64,000 nucleotides of DNA from Trueperaceae bacterium (GCA_023954415.1 JAMLIB010000001.1:1-64000), one strand, 5' to 3'. Positions 32,219 to 40,880 are shown, numbered from the stretch's first letter. Notes: a model not told the origin generated them from the letters alone. Made by a program: numbers and translations.

Positions 32219-32450
32219 CGTGATCGCCCGTCGTTATCGTGGCGGTCAGCTCGACCCCGGTCTCCTTCATCATCGCGAAGAGGCGCTCGACGAATATGGA
32301 GGGCTTGCCGGCCTCCATCTCCCAAACGTAGCGCTGGGTCGTCCCGAGGCGCTTGGCCAGCTCGCGCTGGCTAAGCCCTCCGAGCAACCTGGCCTGCTGC
32401 AGGATCCTTCCCAGCGATTCTGGACCGGTGACCTTCCCGCTGTACTTCAC
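32211..32450 (-). CDS. hipB: HipB-like antitoxin / XRE regulator
   Basis: 79 aa, Cro/C1 helix-turn-helix over about residues 12-65 (LGRILQQARLLGGLSQRELAKRL, split by the turn, then TQRYVWEMEAGKPS). HipB proteins dimerise, bind operator pairs and neutralise HipA. GTG 32450 has AGGAGG 4-5 nt upstream. Its promoter and operators look intact although the toxin gene is not. Confidence 0.85.
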   Translation of the reverse strand: MKYSGKVTGPESLGRILQQARLLGGLSQRELAKRLGTTQRYVWEMEAGKPSIFVERLFAMMKETGVELTATITTGDHDA

Positions 32451-32459
32451 GCCGCCTCC

Positions 32460-32507
32460 TGACTACTACATCGTAGTCAGAGTAGTCGACTACTAAACGG
32501 TAGTCAA
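32460..32507 (-). promoter_or_regulatory. hipB promoter with paired operators
   Basis: On the minus strand: -35 TTGACT (32502-32507), an exact 17-bp spacer, -10 TACTCT (32479-32484). Two copies of GACTAC-N6-GTAGTC lie at 32461-32478 and 32488-32505, 27 bp apart centre to centre, and a 14-bp perfect palindrome (32481-32494) lies between them over the spacer. One operator covers the -35 and the other lies just downstream of the -10. Confidence 0.75.
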
Positions 32508-32512
32508 GCGCC

Positions 32513-34174
32513 TCAAACCAACTTCCCCCGCAACCAGGAGGACACGAAGTCGATGATGTTCACCACGATCACGATGGCGATGATGGCGATGATCATCTGG
32601 TCGTACTTACCGGAGGCCATCTTGTCCTGGATGAAGAAGCCGATGCCACCGGCGCCAACGAGGCCGAGGACGATCGAGACGCGGAAGTTGATCTCGAAGC
32701 GGTAGAGGGTCCAGCCGAGGAACAGGGGCGACACCTGGGGGAGGATGGCCCAGCGGACCACGTTGCTGCCAGCGGCCCCTACGGACTCGAGCGCCTCGAT
32801 GGGGCCTCGGTCGACGTTCTCGATGGACTCCGAGTAGAGCTTGCCGAGGTCCGCGATCGAGTGGATGGCCATGGCGAGCACGCCGGCCAGCGGCCCCAGC
32901 CCGACGGCGGCGACGAAGATCAGGGCGAGGATCAGCGTGTCGACCCCGCGGTCCAGGTTGAAGAAGCCGCGCGTGATCACGAACGCGGCGCGCATGAGCG
33001 GGTTGCCGGACGTGAGGTTGCGGGCGGCGAGGAAGCTCAAGGGAACGGCGAAGATGGCGCCGAGGAACGTGCCGACGAGCGCGATCTCCAGCGTTATCAG
33101 CATCTGGCTCGCGACCTCTTGCAGCGGGAAGAGGCCGAACTGCCCGTAGCTCGGGTCCGCGAGGAGCGGGGGCCACGCGCGGTCGAGGAAGTTGAGGAGG
33201 AACGGCCAGCCCTCGACGATCTTCCCCAGGCTGAACCTCGTAGAGGCGAACGCGGGGGCGAGGACGACGAGCGCGGCGGCGTACACCAGGCCGGTCACGA
33301 GGTCGTTACCGCTCTTGAGCTTGGGTCTGGCGGCCAGCATGGCGCCGCTGCCGAGCAGCAGCCCGCAGAGGAGGAAGGCAACGCCGACGCCGTAGCCGCC
33401 CTCCGCCGGCCTGAGCATCCGGTAGCCGGTCGCGGCCGCCTCCTCGGGCAGGCGCTCGGTGGCGAGCCCCGCCGTGCTCTCGATGGGCGGCAGCGGGCGC
33501 AGGCCGATGCGTTGGCGCTGCGCATTGGTGACGTCGAGGTTGGCGTTGTAAGCCTCGACGATGGTCTCCTGCTCGTTCGCGGACGTCTTCGTCACGAGCC
33601 GGTAGTAGCCGACCGCGTTGGGGAACAGCCGATGGCCGGCGGGTGAGAGGAGCAGGACGCCGGCGAGGACGCCCACCACGAGCCCGAGCCCCAGGAGCGG
33701 CCAACGTAGGCGTCGCGCGCCCCAGCCGGCTGCCGCGATGGCCGCACCGAGCACCGCCGCCGTGAGCACCTCCATGAGGCCGCCGAGCGGGAGCAGGTGG
33801 ACGAGCACGGGCGTCTGGGCGCGCCAGACCAGGATCGCCGCCAGGCTCGCGGCGGCCGCTATCACGGCGACGAGCCCTCCAGCGCGCGGGCTCCGCAGTG
33901 CCACCACCAGGGCGACAAGGGCGGCCAGGAGGACGACCGCCAGGAGCGGCTGCAACGGTGTCAGCCCTAAGAGGGTCGGCCGGATGGTGTCGCGGCTGAC
34001 GAAGCCGACGGTGGTGGAGAACGGGAAGGCGAGATAGGCGACGATCAGCGCGAGGCTAGCCGTCACCACGAGGCGGCGCATCGAAGCGCGCGCGAACCCG
34101 GCCAGTACGGCCACGAGCGCGCCGACCGCCAACGCGCCCCACATCAGCGGACCGCCTTCGTCGGCGAGCTGCAC
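32513..34174 (-). CDS. phnE: PhnE-type ABC permease with long N-terminal membrane extension
   Basis: 553 aa, about twice the usual 260-290. The C-terminal 260 residues are a standard phosphonate-type permease (SQMLITLEIALVGTFLGAIFAVPLSFLAARNL, split here across its helices, and the EAA-like loop IEALESVGA). The N-terminal 275 residues have about six extra helices and a 75-residue soluble stretch (SANEQETIVEAYN region) before the last of them. It follows phnC by 21 bp. The importer probably takes up phosphonate, phosphite or phosphate ester, but no catabolic phn genes are near. Confidence 0.85.
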   Translation of the reverse strand: MQLADEGGPLMWGALAVGALVAVLAGFARASMRRLVVTASLALIVAYLAFPFSTTVGFVSRDTIRPTLLGLTPLQPLLAVVLLAALVALVVALRSPRAGGLVAVIAAAASLAAILVWRAQTPVLVHLLPLGGLMEVLTAAVLGAAIAAAGWGARRLRWPLLGLGLVVGVLAGVLLLSPAGHRLFPNAVGYYRLVTKTSANEQETIVEAYNANLDVTNAQRQRIGLRPLPPIESTAGLATERLPEEAAATGYRMLRPAEGGYGVGVAFLLCGLLLGSGAMLAARPKLKSGNDLVTGLVYAAALVVLAPAFASTRFSLGKIVEGWPFLLNFLDRAWPPLLADPSYGQFGLFPLQEVASQMLITLEIALVGTFLGAIFAVPLSFLAARNLTSGNPLMRAAFVITRGFFNLDRGVDTLILALIFVAAVGLGPLAGVLAMAIHSIADLGKLYSESIENVDRGPIEALESVGAAGSNVVRWAILPQVSPLFLGWTLYRFEINFRVSIVLGLVGAGGIGFFIQDKMASGKYDQMIIAIIAIVIVVNIIDFVSSWLRGKLV

Positions 34175-34195
34175 GCTATCGGCAGGCTACCCATA

Positions 34196-34945
<750 letters not shown>

Positions 34946-35023
34946 GTGATGGGCTGGGTCAGTTGCGGCATGGGATCCGACGTGTGAGAGCGGTCATCGT
35001 GTGCGCGTGCCGGCCAGGGAGCG

Positions 35024-35067
35024 ACGCGGGGTGGGCGCCACTGTCACAAGTGGCGCCCACCCCGCGT
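35024..35067 (-). terminator. 19-bp perfect hairpin between phnD and phnC
   Basis: Positions 35024-35042 and 35049-35067 are perfect reverse complements around a 6-nt loop. The structure begins 11 bp after the phnD stop. As in other binding-protein operons it may cause partial termination or protect the phnD message, so that more binding protein than transporter is made. No T-tract follows. Confidence 0.7.
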
Positions 35068-35077
35068 CCGCCGTCGG

Positions 35078-35968
35078 CTACTGGTCGAGCCCCAGGATGC
35101 GACGGGTGTCGCGCACCACGGCGTAGTCGGAGCTGTCCGCCGGGATCATGTAGTCGATGCGGTAGAGGTCGGTGAGCAGGTTGTTGTCGGGCGCCTTGAT
35201 GGTGGCGATGGCCGCGGCGATCTGGTAGGTAAGGGCCGGGTGCTCCGAGGCGAACTGTTGCGAGACGCTGAACGTGTCGCCGGGGATGGGCCGCGTGTAG
35301 AAGATCGCGGTGATCTGGCTGGCCTGGTCGGCGTCGAGGAACTGCGTCCAGGCGCCGGAGATGTTCTGGTCGTCGTTCGCGAAGGTGGCCGCCGCGTCGA
35401 CGGAGCCGTTGAGGACGGCCAGAACGGCGGCGTCGTGCCCGCCGGCGTAGACCTGGTTGCTGAAGAAGTCGTCCGGGTTGATGCCGGCCGTGATCAGTTC
35501 GGCGCGCGGGAACGTGTAGCCGGCGGCCGAGTTCGGGTCGATCCAGGCGATGGACTTGCCTTCGAGGTCGCCGATGTTCTCGATGCCGCTGTCCTTGCGC
35601 ACGACTATGGCGGACCAGTAGTACGGGTTGCCTGAGCGCACGGACTTGAGGAGGACCATGGCGCCGACTTCCTGGTTCGCCACCACGAAGCCGTCGGGTG
35701 GGAAGAAGGCGAAGTCGAGGTTGCCGGAGCCCATGGCCTCGATCAGGCCGCGGTAGTCCGTGGGGATGAAGACCTGCACTTCGACGGCGCCGCCCAACTG
35801 GGACTCGAGGTAGTTGGCGATGCCCTCGGAGGCGGCGGTCAGCAGGTCGGAGTTCTGGGTCGGGTTGAAACCGATCCTCACCGTTATAGGGGCCTGAGCG
35901 ATCGCGACGGAGAACAGCGTGGTGATCGCCGCGGCAAGGAACACGAGCTTGACGAGGGCCTGTTTCAT
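35078..35968 (-). CDS. phnD: PhnD-type periplasmic substrate-binding protein
   Basis: 296 aa with an N-terminal signal peptide (LVFLAAAITTLFSVAIAQA, cleavage about residue 25). The mature part starts ITVRIGFNPTQN and contains YRGLIEAMGSGNLDFAFFPPDGFV and DPNSAAGYTFPRAEL, the ligand-binding segments of the phosphonate/phosphite family. ATG 35968 has GGGAGG 8 nt upstream. TACAGT on this strand (36027-36032, TG-extended) is a possible -10. Confidence 0.9.
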   Translation of the reverse strand: MKQALVKLVFLAAAITTLFSVAIAQAPITVRIGFNPTQNSDLLTAASEGIANYLESQLGGAVEVQVFIPTDYRGLIEAMGSGNLDFAFFPPDGFVVANQEVGAMVLLKSVRSGNPYYWSAIVVRKDSGIENIGDLEGKSIAWIDPNSAAGYTFPRAELITAGINPDDFFSNQVYAGGHDAAVLAVLNGSVDAAATFANDDQNISGAWTQFLDADQASQITAIFYTRPIPGDTFSVSQQFASEHPALTYQIAAAIATIKAPDNNLLTDLYRIDYMIPADSSDYAVVRDTRRILGLDQ

Positions 35969-36117
35969 TGAACGCCTCCCAGGTTCAACGACTTGCGTTG
36001 CGCTTATGGATGCTTTTCGCAGGGAGACTGTAGCACGGGGGCAGTCGGCGGCTGCCGTGACGGCCATGCCGCGTCGGGCGCGCGGCCAACGGACATGCTT
36101 CACTCGCTCCCGCGCGG

Positions 36118-36834
36118 TCAGAGCGGCTCCTTGTCCCCTCCGAGGCCCGCCTCCCGCGCCTTCGCGGCCGCCTCCTGCCGAGTGCTGACCCCGAGCTTGC
36201 CGATGACGTTGGACACGTGGTTCCTCACGGTCTTGGTCGTCACCCGCAGCTCCCTGGCCAGCGCGGGGTTGCGCAGGCCGCGTGCCAGGAGCGCCAGCAC
36301 TTCGCGCTCGCGTGGCGTCAGGTCGAACGGTAGGGCGCCGCTCGCCGCGCCGGCCGCGAAGTAGCGGCTGAACCGTTCCACGATGTCGTGGTCGAACAGA
36401 GCCTCGCCGTTCGCCGCCGCCATGATCGCCCGCTCCAGCTCGGCCTTCGAGGCGCCCTTCAGGACGTAGCCCTTGGCGCCCGCGCGCATGGCGTGGAAGA
36501 CGAGCTCGTCGTCCGCGAACATCGTCACCATCACGACGGCCGTTCCCGGGAGCTCCGCCACCAGGTGGGCGATGGCCTCCGGCCCCGACAGCCGGGGCAT
36601 GCGCGCGTCCATGAGGACTACGCGAGGAGACAGCCGCTTGGCCAGCTCGACGGCTTGAGCGCCGTCGTGCGCCGTCCCGACGACCTCGCAGCCGGGCATG
36701 GCGGCGACGAGCAGGGAGAGGCCTTCGAGGAACAGCTCGTGGTCGTCTGCCACCAGGACGGTGACGGGAACGGTCGCGTCGGGTCCGGCCACGGGCATGC
36801 CGAGCCCCGCCCGGGTGGTACCCGGCTCCCTCAC
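36118..36834 (-). CDS. NarL/FixJ-family response regulator
   Basis: 238 aa from GTG 36834, which overlaps the kinase stop (GTGA); ATG 36798 would give 226 aa. A receiver domain with DDHE, the phospho-acceptor in VVLMDARMP and the Lys in VLKGASK precedes a LuxR-type helix-turn-helix (LTPREREVLALLARG, TTKTVRNHVSNVIGKL). Partner of the kinase just upstream. Being next to the phn operon, it may regulate it, but no binding site is evident. Confidence 0.9.
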   Translation of the reverse strand: MREPGTTRAGLGMPVAGPDATVPVTVLVADDHELFLEGLSLLVAAMPGCEVVGTAHDGAQAVELAKRLSPRVVLMDARMPRLSGPEAIAHLVAELPGTAVVMVTMFADDELVFHAMRAGAKGYVLKGASKAELERAIMAAANGEALFDHDIVERFSRYFAAGAASGALPFDLTPREREVLALLARGLRNPALARELRVTTKTVRNHVSNVIGKLGVSTRQEAAAKAREAGLGGDKEPL

Positions 36835-37595
36835 GGTAGGCGGCGCTCGAGCGGCTGAGGGTGCTGCCCACGCCTCGCGCGTGTCGCCGGTAGCAGCGGC
36901 AGCGTCACCGAGAGACACGACCCGCCGGCCGGCGAGGGAAGCAAGTGGGCCGTGCCGCCGAGCAGTCGTGCCGTGCGGCGCAGCGAGGCGAGGCCGAGGC
37001 CGCGCCGACCGGCGCGGACGCCGTGCGAGGCGCCGGCGGGGCCGATACCGTCGTCGCGTACTTGGAAGCAAATGGAGGTGGGGCCGAAGCGCAGCGTCAC
37101 CGAGCAGCGACTGGCTTCGGCGTGGCGCGCCACGTTGGCGATCCCTTCGAGCGCCGCGCGGTAGAGCAGCTCGGCGAGCGCGGCCGAGGGCTCGCACGGT
37201 GTGCCTACGATGCGGAGCCCTACGCGCAGGCCGGGCCGTTCGGCACCGTGGCAGGCCTCGGAGATGGCTGCGACCAGCCCCATGCCGAGCGGCGCGGGCG
37301 GCTCGTCGTGCACGATGCGGCGGAGCTCACGAACCAGTCGGCCGGCGTCGAGCCTCAGCGCGGCCACGTCGGCGGCGATGGGCAGCCCCTCCGCGGTCAC
37401 CTCGAGGAGCTCGAGCCTCACCTCGAGGTTGGCCAGGCCGGGGCCGAGGCGGTCGTGCAGAGCGCAGCGCAGGTCGTCCGGTTGTGGTTGGGTCGAAGCG
37501 GCGCTCGCGGCTACGTCGCGTGGCCGATCGGCATGGCACGGTTGGCGGGCCCGGTTCGGGCGGCTGAAGGGGGCGCGTTCTAACACCTGGGTCAC
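36831..37595 (-). CDS. Soluble HisKA_3-type histidine kinase
   Basis: 254 aa. The dimerisation/phospho-acceptor helix contains ALHDRLGPGLANLEVRLELL (His about residue 47) and the ATPase part has GIANVARHAEA (N box), VRDDGIGP (G1) and GLGLASLRRTARLLGG (G2). There is no transmembrane or recognisable sensor domain, so the signal must come from a partner protein or the cytoplasm. GTG 37595 lies very close to AAGGAG; GTG 37586 is an alternative. Confidence 0.85.
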   Translation of the reverse strand: MTQVLERAPFSRPNRARQPCHADRPRDVAASAASTQPQPDDLRCALHDRLGPGLANLEVRLELLEVTAEGLPIAADVAALRLDAGRLVRELRRIVHDEPPAPLGMGLVAAISEACHGAERPGLRVGLRIVGTPCEPSAALAELLYRAALEGIANVARHAEASRCSVTLRFGPTSICFQVRDDGIGPAGASHGVRAGRRGLGLASLRRTARLLGGTAHLLPSPAGGSCLSVTLPLLPATRARRGQHPQPLERRLP

Positions 37596-37636
37596 CGCTC
37601 CTTAAGCGACGCCCAGGCTACGCCCGGAACATGAGA

Positions 37637-37668
37637 GCGAGGGTACGGATGAGGCTCCGTACCCTCGC
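37637..37668 (-). terminator. 12-bp GC hairpin
   Basis: GCGAGGGTACGG (37637-37648) pairs perfectly with 37657-37668 around an 8-nt loop, 22 bp after the stop of the cupredoxin-like gene and 41 bp before the kinase gene. It lacks a T-tract. Probable terminator of the upstream gene. Confidence 0.55.
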
Positions 37669-37690
37669 GGCTGCGGAACGGGCTACGCGC

Positions 37691-38584
37691 TCAGTCGACG
37701 ACGAACTCCTCGATCATCCCTTCCATGTAATGCGCCGTAGAAGGGTCGTGCATGTCCGGCACGAAGCAGACGGCCACCCAGGTGCCGGCGGAGAAGTCGA
37801 GGGGCAGGTAGACGGTGGCTCCTGGGGTAAGCGCCTCGATGCTCAGGTCCGTGCCGGTGTCGAACGGCGGCGGCGTGCTCTCGTCCGTGGCGCCGTTGAG
37901 GAACGCCTCGAGATCGGCGGTCGTCTTGCCGGGCAGGAGTTTGAAGAAGGCCGCGATGTGCGGCTGCGCGCCCGTGTTACTCACTTCCCAGAGGTTCTCG
38001 CCCGCCGCTATGGTAGCCGGGAAGTCGAAGGCGAAGTCCGAGAGGTGCACCACGTTGGCCACCTCGGGGGCCGTGCCCTGATCGCCGCCCTCCGTGACCA
38101 TGAAGGAGGTGTACACCGGCTTGCTCGCGTCGTTCCCGTCAACGCTCGCCGATACGACGTACGTCCCTTCCTCTAGGTCGACGAACATGTCGGTCTCGTC
38201 ACGCGCCTTCACGACGGTGCCGCCGAGGGCGTCGGCCTGCTCCATGAACGCCTGCATCGCCGCGACCGAGGCGTCCGTCTGGGCCTGGAGCGCCGCTTGC
38301 AGTGTGGCGTCGGTCTGCTCGAACGCCCCGAGCCCGACGCCATCGTGCAACCGGTACACGTTGAAAGTGACGGCCTCCGCGCTCTCGTTGACCAGCCCGA
38401 CGGAATGGAAGCCCTCCCCGGCGTACACCTGAGGCCCCCGCAGGCTGCCGTCGGCGTACTCGGTGCGTACATCGGCTGCCGCGTGCGCGAGGCCGGAGGC
38501 CAGCGCGACGGTGAGGAATGGAAGCCACGCGAACCGCGCGGCCAGCGCGCGTGGCGCATGGTGATCTGTCTGACGGTCGTACAT
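37691..38584 (-). CDS. Secreted protein with C-terminal cupredoxin-like domain
   Basis: 297 aa. A signal peptide (about residues 15-38, ending LASGLAHAAA) leads to an N-terminal region with a beta-sandwich look (YAGEGFHSVGLVNES), a middle helix rich in Ala/Gln (about 90-125) and a C-terminal domain. There PHIAAFFKL and, near the end, CFVPDMHDPSTAHYMEGM place His, Cys, His and Met as in blue copper sites. ATG 38584 has GGAGGT 7 nt upstream. Copper binding is inferred only from this spacing. Divergent from the GH5 gene. Confidence 0.65.
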   Translation of the reverse strand: MYDRQTDHHAPRALAARFAWLPFLTVALASGLAHAAADVRTEYADGSLRGPQVYAGEGFHSVGLVNESAEAVTFNVYRLHDGVGLGAFEQTDATLQAALQAQTDASVAAMQAFMEQADALGGTVVKARDETDMFVDLEEGTYVVSASVDGNDASKPVYTSFMVTEGGDQGTAPEVANVVHLSDFAFDFPATIAAGENLWEVSNTGAQPHIAAFFKLLPGKTTADLEAFLNGATDESTPPPFDTGTDLSIEALTPGATVYLPLDFSAGTWVAVCFVPDMHDPSTAHYMEGMIEEFVVD

Positions 38585-38747
38585 GATCAGTACCTCCGAA
38601 CGCGCATACTCTGCGCCCGGGAGTCCCGGTGTCATGGGGCCGTGTCCCGGTCCTGGCCGGGACGCGTCCTAGCTCGCACCGGCGGCGAGGCCGCCGTACG
38701 GGTCGAAAGCCGCGTCGGCGGTGGGCTCGCACGCACTTCGCCGGTCT

Positions 38748-38753
38748 TATACT
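38748..38753 (+). promoter_or_regulatory. Leaderless-type -10 (TATACT)
   Basis: TATACT ends 5 nt before ATG 38759 and fixes that start, which also gives a proper lipoprotein signal. Confidence 0.55.
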
Positions 38754-38758
38754 CGCCC

Positions 38759-40174
38759 ATGCGCAAGGAACCGCGTCGCGTCGCCGCCCTGGCCGTCGCA
38801 TTCAGCCTCACCCTCGCCCTTACGCTTCTCGTCGCTTGTGCCGGCCAGCCGCTCCCGCCTCCCGGCGGCGGCGTGCCAGAGCCCTTCGGCCGCGGCATCA
38901 ACTTCGCCAACGCCCTCGAGGCGCCGAACGAAGGCGACTGGGGCGTCACGTTGCAAGAAGGCTACGCTGAGGCCGTCGGGAGCGCCGGTTTCCAGACGGT
39001 CAGGTTGCCGATCAAGTGGTCGGCGCACGCTTCCGCCGCCGCACCGTACACCGTCGATCCCGACTTCTTCGCCCGCGTTGACGAGGTCGTCGGCTGGATC
39101 GTCGAGCGCGGCATGAACGTCATCGTCGACTTTCACCATTACGACGAGCTGCACGAGGACCCGGGCGGCCACACGGAGCGGTGGCTCGCCATCTGGCGGC
39201 AGATCGCCGAGCATTACCGGGACGCCCCTGACGGCGTCCTCTTCGAGCTCCTCAACGAGCCGCACGACGCCTTGGACGACGCGACCTGGAACGCCCTCGT
39301 CTCCCAGGCGCTGGCCGTGGTGCGCGAGACCAACCCGACCCGCTGGGTCGTGGTCGGACCGACGGGCTTCAACGGCATCGGCAACCTGCCGGGTCTCGCG
39401 TGGCCGGACGACGACCGTCTCGTTCTCACCGTGCACTACTACGACCCGTTCTACTTCACGCACCAAGGTGCCGAGTGGGTCGAGCCCGCGCCGCCCGTCG
39501 GCACGACCTGGACCGGCTCGCGGCTGACGCCGAACCCGGCCTGGGCCGACTGGTCGTGGGACACGACGCGGGATTACGGCGACGAGCTCACGCTCACCTT
39601 CGACGCCGGTTGGGCGGGCTATTACCTGCAACCGTTCGGGGCTCTACTCGGCTACGACCGGCTCGCGTTCACGACGTCGCGCGCCGTGGAGCTCCTGGTC
39701 GCCTGCGGGCCGGAAGCCGACAACGCGACGGTGCCGGTGGACACCGAGGCCGGCGTCGAGACGGTCGTAGACCTGGCGGAGTGTGGCGGCGCAGGAGGGG
39801 TGGAGCGGGTCATCCTCCAGAACCGCACGGCCGTGCCCCAGACGCCCTTCGTCCTGCAAGGCCTCGAGCTCAGGGCGGACGGGCAGCGCCTGCCGCTTCT
39901 CGTCACCGAGACCGAGGCGGTGGAGGCGGCTTTCGACTTCGTGAGGGAGTGGGCGGAAGCGCACGGCGCCCCACCCGTTCTCGTCGGCGAGTTCGGAGCG
40001 TACGGCAAGGCCGACACGGCCTCGCGCGTCCGGTGGACCCGCGCCGTTCGCCAGGCGGCCGAGGCGCGCGGTCTCAACTGGGCGTACTGGGAGTTCGCGG
40101 ACGGCTTCGGGGCGTACGACCCGGTGGCCGGCGCGTGGCGCACCGGGCTGCTCGGGGCGCTCGTCGGGGACTGA
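38759..40174 (+). CDS. GH5-family glycoside hydrolase lipoprotein with inserted domain
   Basis: 471 aa. The lipoprotein signal ends LLVACAGQ (lipid-bearing Cys27). The catalytic barrel starts FGRGINFANALEAP, with FQTVRLPIKW, acid/base Glu167 in LLNEPHD and nucleophile Glu411 in VGEFGAYG. Between TTWTGS (about 253) and the penultimate strand (about 378) sits a roughly 125-residue insert, mostly beta, that resembles a carbohydrate-binding sandwich (LTLTFDAGW, GGVERVILQNR). It would degrade a beta-glucan or mannan-type polymer at the cell surface; the exact substrate is unknown. Divergently transcribed from the cupredoxin-like gene. Confidence 0.85.
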   Translation: MRKEPRRVAALAVAFSLTLALTLLVACAGQPLPPPGGGVPEPFGRGINFANALEAPNEGDWGVTLQEGYAEAVGSAGFQTVRLPIKWSAHASAAAPYTVDPDFFARVDEVVGWIVERGMNVIVDFHHYDELHEDPGGHTERWLAIWRQIAEHYRDAPDGVLFELLNEPHDALDDATWNALVSQALAVVRETNPTRWVVVGPTGFNGIGNLPGLAWPDDDRLVLTVHYYDPFYFTHQGAEWVEPAPPVGTTWTGSRLTPNPAWADWSWDTTRDYGDELTLTFDAGWAGYYLQPFGALLGYDRLAFTTSRAVELLVACGPEADNATVPVDTEAGVETVVDLAECGGAGGVERVILQNRTAVPQTPFVLQGLELRADGQRLPLLVTETEAVEAAFDFVREWAEAHGAPPVLVGEFGAYGKADTASRVRWTRAVRQAAEARGLNWAYWEFADGFGAYDPVAGAWRTGLLGALVGD

Positions 40175-40203
40175 CGCCGCTTCGACAACTTTGGAGGCTG
40201 CCC

Positions 40204-40812
40204 TTGCGCAAGGTCGTCGTCAACAACTTCGCGACCCTGGACGGTTACTACGAGGCGCTCGACAAGAGCATCGAGCCGTTCTTCGAGTACTTCCACCCCG
40301 ACTACCGGGGTGACGGGGCGTTCGACCACTACAACGTCGAGCGCCTCGGCGCGGCCGACACCCTGTTGCTGAGCGGCAGGACCTCGTTCCTGGGCAACTA
40401 CGCGTACTGGACGGGCGTCGAGGCGGACCCGGCCGCCACGCCCGTGAGGCGAGAGTTCGCCAGGCTCATCCGGGAAGTGGAGAAGGTGGCCGTCTCGGAC
40501 AAGCTGGCCGGCGGCGACCTCGCCGCCTGGCGAGGCACGACCACCGTCGTGCCCGTCGCGGACGCCGTCGCTCACGTCGCGGCGCTCAAGACCGGTGAGG
40601 GACGCGACATCCTCGTCCTGATGGGGCGGTTGCTCTGGAACCACCTGCTGGCCGAGGCTCTCGTCGACGAGCTGCACATCACCTACTTCCCCCTGGTGGC
40701 GGGCGGCGGCGTGCCCCTGTTCGAGCGCCGGCCCGAAGTGCCCTTCAAGCTCTTGGACGTGAGGACGTACCCGGGTTCCGGGATAGTGACCCACCGCTAC
40801 GAAGTCGGTTGA
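40204..40812 (+). CDS. RibD C-terminal / DHFR-fold reductase, second copy
   Basis: 202 aa from TTG 40204, which has GGAGG 6 nt upstream. LRKVVVNNFATLDGYYEA, TLLLSGRTSFLGN and the C-terminal VDELHITYFPLVAGGGVPLF are typical of the family. It follows the GH5 gene by 29 bp and may be co-transcribed. Substrate unknown. Only distantly similar to the protein at 31426. Confidence 0.85.
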   Translation: MRKVVVNNFATLDGYYEALDKSIEPFFEYFHPDYRGDGAFDHYNVERLGAADTLLLSGRTSFLGNYAYWTGVEADPAATPVRREFARLIREVEKVAVSDKLAGGDLAAWRGTTTVVPVADAVAHVAALKTGEGRDILVLMGRLLWNHLLAEALVDELHITYFPLVAGGGVPLFERRPEVPFKLLDVRTYPGSGIVTHRYEVG

Positions 40813-40848
40813 CCGGTCTTCGGCGCGCGGCGACGCCGCCGCCGCCCG

Positions 40849-40880
40849 GGGCGACCGTCGGGTAGAGGGTCCGGTCGCCC
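40849..40880. terminator. Bidirectional GC hairpin between convergent genes
   Basis: GGGCGACCG (40849-40857) and its complement (40872-40880) form a 9-bp stem with a 14-nt loop, midway between two converging genes. No T-tract on either side. Confidence 0.5.
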
